Below are positions 60,134 through 64,000 of a stretch of DNA of 64,000 nucleotides, piece by piece. Each line of letters begins with the position of its first letter. The stretch's first letter is position 1. Made by a program: the position numbers and the translations under genes. The stretch comes from Sipunculus nudus (Eukaryota > Annelida > Sipuncula > Golfingiida > Sipunculidae), in assembly GCA_026874595.1 (NCBI GenBank), contig CM049306.1, positions 63,186,019-63,250,018 on the forward strand. The letters run 5' to 3'. The notes beneath the pieces are model-generated. The model did not search any database, had not been told where the DNA came from, and saw nothing but the letters and a program-made list of their open reading frames with translations.

Positions 60134-60190
60134 TGTAAATATATATATATAGATAAGGGCCCCATATGTATATATATATATATATATATA
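60134..60190. repeat. Interrupted (TA)n microsatellite
   Basis: Two TA runs separated by GATAAGGGCCCCATATG. Confidence 0.9.
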
Positions 60191-60404
60191 CTAATTAATT
60201 ATTTTTTCAGATTATATCGATGTTCCACAAAGCCCTATTAGTAGGAAGCAAGCATACTTAAACTTGTTTGAACACACTGCGTGGCTGAAAAATTGTCATA
60301 CTAAACTTATCAAATATAGTTAGTTCGTGCATTATTATGATGATTATTATTAATAATTTTTTTATTTATCCTATTCAAGTTGTTAATCATGATTAACATG
60401 CAGG

Positions 60405-60720
60405 TCAATGCAAGTGGCGCCACCAATAGCTCAATTTCAAATACGAGTCAGATGCCCAACACGTGGGCTCTCTCAACCCAGGAGTGAATGGGTACTGGTC
60501 ATGGCAGGCAGGCAAATGTAGAACGAATAGCCTTCTAGTGCCTGTTATGGCTGCTTGGTTGTATGCTACCTGTTTGGGTTGTATGCTCCCCAGGGAGTCG
60601 AGAAAAGCTACAGAAGTAATCAGCCCAGAAAGACCAGGAAGGCAAAGTGTAAAGTCGGATGAGACTGACATCGTCGGTGATATCAGACTATAAACCCCCG
60701 CCATTACCTTTATTTGGGGT
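60405..60720 (+). mobile_element. Possible SINE-like repeat (GTGGCGCCACC start, GCTCCCCAGGGAG block)
   Basis: This 316-base segment is richer in GC than its surroundings. It begins with a GTGGCGCCACCAATAGCTCA motif and includes CTCAACCCAGGAGTGAATGG and TATGCTCCCCAGGGAGTCGA. I associate such strings with tRNA-derived or core-containing SINEs of marine invertebrates. Both strands are open for 75-110 codons here, so an exon reading (plus frame 60430-60693, ending SVKSDETDIVGDIRL) cannot be excluded. No poly(A) or A/B-box pair was verified. Confidence 0.3.
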
Positions 60721-61302
60721 TCATTTTCCTGCAACTAAGACACAAATCTCCGAACTGGAACCATTCGAACAAACTTGAAAGAGTTTGTTCTTGGAATTAT
60801 TTCTGTGATATATTTAAGAAAAACCGAATTTAACATTTATGAATTGAGCATTGGGCTATTTTTGGATATTTAAAAGTTTAGTCAGTACCAACAAAAATTT
60901 ATAAGTGATTGTCTTCTTCTACAGACATTTTGTCAGACCCATAAACCAGTCACGGCCCGAGACCCGATATGATAAACCAACTGATAATAGTTGATAATAC
61001 TATTTGACCGCAAATGTCAACAAATAATACACGCACATTTTCTCCTCCAGCAGACAGAGCATGCAGGGACAATACATCGTCACTCTCTGAAAATATAACC
61101 ATCGTCACTCTTTCTTAAGAGCATGGCTGAGTCATTAAGGTTCCCTTTATCTTAAAAAACTCGATTAATTAAGACTATGCATCTTTCACAGGAGTGGTGT
61201 TGAGATGAGCTCGTAAACAAGCTCCCATCGTTGTTCGCCAACTCACGGCTTCGCTACGGCTGTCAGGTTGGTTTAGCGGGATTTTCTTTCGATATTTGCA
61301 AG

Positions 61303-61517
61303 GGGGATCAGACATTCCAGACAAGGCAGCACACACCCCAGGGGCAAACACACTCACGATCTCACGGGATATACCTGATTATGCTCACGCTAAGGCTGCC
61401 ATTGCAACATTTAACAGCAGCTGTAACGCTAAGGTGGACTGTTTCAGCATATATAGCCAGTACATCAATAGTTCTAGTCCTTTGAGTGTTTATGCTCCCC
61501 GGGCAGCGGAAATCTAA
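61303..61517 (+). CDS. Candidate terminal exon, unknown product
   Basis: A pyrimidine-rich lead-in (ATTTTCTTTCGATATTTGCAAG) is followed by a phase-1 frame of 71 codons ending in TAA at 61515-61517. The peptide starts GSDIPDKAAHTPGANTLTIS and continues with AKAAIATFNSSCNAKVDCFS and YAPRAAEI. Balanced codons and potential N-glycosylation sites (NSS) suggest a real, possibly extracellular, C-terminus. The acceptor AAG is less usual than CAG. The frame stays open upstream to 61209, so the boundary is approximate. No domain is recognised. Confidence 0.33.
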
Positions 61518-62577
61518 CGCTTCTATACGAGCTCCGATTTTTACAGCTCCGTTGGGCGACGGCTTTTTATTTGTTTAGACACCAGGTGGCGGGTCGGCGT
61601 CCGCTGAAATACATCATATGACTGGCAGCCAATCAAAGTCCCGTTGACAATGACTCAAGAAGCAATATGGCTGAGCCCATAAACATCTGACGAGCCAGCC
61701 TTCACGCACGGGCAATATCTATTGGAGCAATAGATACACCTGTGGCATGCGGGATCAATATCTACTAAAATTGTGTCATATGAATAAACCCTTCAGATTA
61801 TAATGAATTTAAGGGTTCATGATCTGAACACTGGCCCATATAAACATCTAGATCATTACTGTGAATAACATGTGACCCTCGATCTCTTGGCCCTAGGCTT
61901 ATTATGACGACATAATATAGTTAATGATGCCCCCTCCCTCAATTTTAGCCTCAAGTTGCCATATTGCATAATGTTGAACTGGCCAGTTATCACTTGATGA
62001 TTCAATTGCATATTCATACATCTTCAACAATTCTAGTAACAGATGTTAAACGTAATATCACCAAATAAACACGTCCATTAGTTTCTGGTTATATTGAGAA
62101 TTTAGCGTCAAGGATATTACATCGTAAAATCTAGCTGCACCAAATGTATTTTATTTGCATGTTAACGTAAAACGTTAGAAATTGGAATATAGTAACATAT
62201 TTTATATTCATGATGAAATGCAAAATAATTATCAACCTGACAATCATGAATGAGGCTTAGATACACCAGTCTTCAGGTATGTGCAATGAATACATGGAAG
62301 ACCGCACATTCACAATGCCCGTGTCTCATATGATAGAATAAATCATTAGACAAGCCAAGTACAGGAAGTTTTGTATTTGAGTAAAAGTACATTTTATAAA
62401 ATTACTTAATACTGGATTTAAATGAAAGAGACAAAAATCAAAATAAGGAAATAGTTGTTTCTGGACTACACTTAAAATTAATCTTTGTACTAAAATTTGC
62501 TCTCAAGTGCAAATTCCAAGGAAATGTTTCGTGACCCAAGCTTTGCCGACACGTCATCATTTCACTCCCTTAATATG
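61518..62577. other. No recognised features
   Basis: Mixed AT-rich DNA. Nothing convincing on either strand. Confidence 0.5.
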
Positions 62578-63300
62578 GATATTTTAATAACCTTTGATTA
62601 GTCCCAGTCGTAAGGAGGGAGGACTACTAAAATGGTCCAGTTCTGTCGTGCCGTCCGTCCTTTCATCTGTTCTTCCGTCCCGCCCCATTCTTTGACTGAA
62701 CACCAGGATCCTTATTGCTTTCTTGACCAATTTTACAGATTTACAGAGCACTTGACTGATACGTGATAATGACCTGCAGGTGGCGCCACTATGTGTTGTG
62801 GTGCAAAATCTTCTATATTTTATCTCATGACTTCTCACCTCTTCACCAATCATTACCAAATAGTTTAGGCACACTAGTATTGATCAAATTACTCGCATGT
62901 GTTTAAACCTGCATGTTGCGACACCCCTGTTCAATGAATTTCTTTCCTTCAGATAATTCAGCAGATAAGAGCACTTTTGCCTTCACATCAGATGCAAGGA
63001 TTTCTTGGAGCAAGCAATTTCAATGAATACTCAGTTGAAGAGATTTCTATCATCAGACTTATGAGTCCACAGGACTTAGAAGTTAGCTGATCACGGAATT
63101 TTCTGATCTCACATGTTTGCATATATGGTGCCAAATCTGTTACCATTTATTTCATGAACACTAGTCTGATCATAACCAAATCTTTAGGACATGTTTTATT
63201 AAATCACTGCTGTGTGATTCTGGCCTACAGATGGCGCTACCTGTGGTAGCTACTCTCTGTGAGGTGAAACAGTATTTTCTGCTCGCTCCTCAGTTAGTCA
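62578..63300 (+). repeat. Dispersed repeat with two CAGGTGGCGC-type modules
   Basis: GTCCGTCC-type strings (62640-62690) precede a module with GACCTGCAGGTGGCGCCACT at about 62771. A second related module, GGCCTACAGATGGCGCTACC, lies at about 63222. In both, the preceding bases contain an ATTCTGG/ATAATGA lead-in and the following bases contain GTG(T/G)TG/GGTAGC strings. Spacing is about 450 bases. Probably fragments of one tandem-structured repeat family. Confidence 0.45.
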
Positions 63301-64000
63301 GAAAATGTTCAAATTTTACCTTTCTTATCATGGTCAATTCAATGTGTGTGACTTCAATGGTTTATTCTCAGAACTGATTCTTCATGCAGATCAAAATATT
63401 ACCATTCACAACATTTTACGATTCCACACGTTTGCATACATCATGTTATATCTAGTACTAAATATCACAGCAATAGAAGGAGCTGTTAGCCCAAATTATT
63501 ACAGACACATATCTTGGCCACAACCAGGACAGAAATTATATATATTGAATATTGAATATATCTCAACAGCTTATTTCATCAAGGTAACATTGCTGACTAT
63601 AAATTTATGAATAGCTGCCCTTGTGTATTACTTTATTTTACATGTTTTGCTGGACCCATGTCACTGAACACCAAAAAAAAAAAGAAACTGTCTAGTACCT
63701 TTCATACAGCTGTGTACTACATATCTCCAATGGGTACTAACTATATTTGACTGGGGTACTGGATAAGTATTACCTGAATAGGCCGTTTTGTCATGGTAGC
63801 AATAGTAAGGTAAATATGGATTTGTTTACAAAGCAAAATATGCATTTATATCACTTTGTGATGGCTTTAAATTCACCACAAGAACAGGTCTTTTACATGT
63901 AAATGTGTACATGCATACTTTTACTAACCAAACGAAATGGATAAACATGGACTACAAGTAGGTTTGCGGTAAAATTTTGTTAAGCATGTGCTAACGCACA
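63301..64000. other. No firm features; weak frame at 63305-63610
   Basis: A 101-codon AT-rich frame starts with an ATG at 63305 and has a possible donor AAG|GTAACA at 63582/63583. It begins at the edge of the dispersed repeat, and its codon use is like the background, so it is not called as a gene. Confidence 0.4.

Noticed and set aside
60405-60734. 109-codon minus-strand frame and 76-codon plus frame as a gene
   Set aside because: Both strands are open over the same bases, and the segment carries strings typical of dispersed SINE-like repeats. It was kept as a repeat candidate instead.
63305-63610. 101-codon plus frame with possible donor
   Set aside because: AT-rich codons like background, starts at the edge of a dispersed repeat, no motif.

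Overview
This window looks like intergenic and repeat-rich DNA from an animal nuclear genome. A lophotrochozoan, probably a bivalve mollusc, is my best guess. The clues are the low GC content, many long (TA)n runs, and a decayed non-LTR retrotransposon whose C-terminal region has a Cys/His knuckle of a type common in mollusc genomes. Short dispersed modules that I associate with marine invertebrates also recur (CCTCCGCCAAG ends, AGGTGGCGCCACC cores, GACCCATGG starts). I see no bacterial operons, ribosome binding sites, CRISPR or phage. I could not run any search, so the species call is an inference.

Layout. 1-9 kb: AT-rich DNA with a foldback-type element (381-880), a small CAG-ended MITE (6356-6507), possible exons near 5.1 and 6.8 kb, and a 45-bp minisatellite (8.35-8.8 kb). 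9-16.5 kb: mostly unique AT-rich DNA with weak exon candidates (10.7, 11.3, 14.6 kb) and a 32-bp minisatellite. 16.5-20 kb: a frameshifted LINE 3' end, an LTR-like segment and the first block of a dispersed repeat, separated by (TA)n tracts. 20-23.4 kb: a perfect 65-bp-arm hairpin, an AGGCC-ended MITE and a GC-rich MITE with a doubled end. 24.07-25.6 kb: a homogenised 57-bp minisatellite. 27.3 kb: an A-tailed ORF fragment on the minus strand. 28.15-28.56 kb: a 34-bp minisatellite. 30-31.6 kb: exon-like segments. 33.1-34.8 kb: a 35-bp satellite with higher-order structure. 35.6 kb: a second CAG-ended MITE. 36.3-38.7 kb: the best cluster of exon-like segments. 39.45-44.98 kb: a 5.5-kb satellite built from 23/26/28-bp monomers with nested 999-, 1790- and 2789-bp duplications. 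47.5-48.6 kb: the second block of the GGTGGCGCCACC repeat. 52-53.1 kb: a diverged three-unit tandem. 54.3-54.7 kb: a hAT-like MITE with a perfect 8-bp target duplication. 58.5-59 kb: a 50-bp minisatellite. 59-64 kb: fragments of several dispersed repeats and one more exon-like segment.

No complete gene could be recognised. The LINE fragment is the only coding sequence whose family I can name. All other CDS entries are exon candidates, based on an open frame plus plausible splice signals, and carry low confidence. There is no gene system to reconstruct. The biology in view is repeat biology: satellite homogenisation, foldback and MITE insertions, and unusually many different minisatellites in one 64-kb window.
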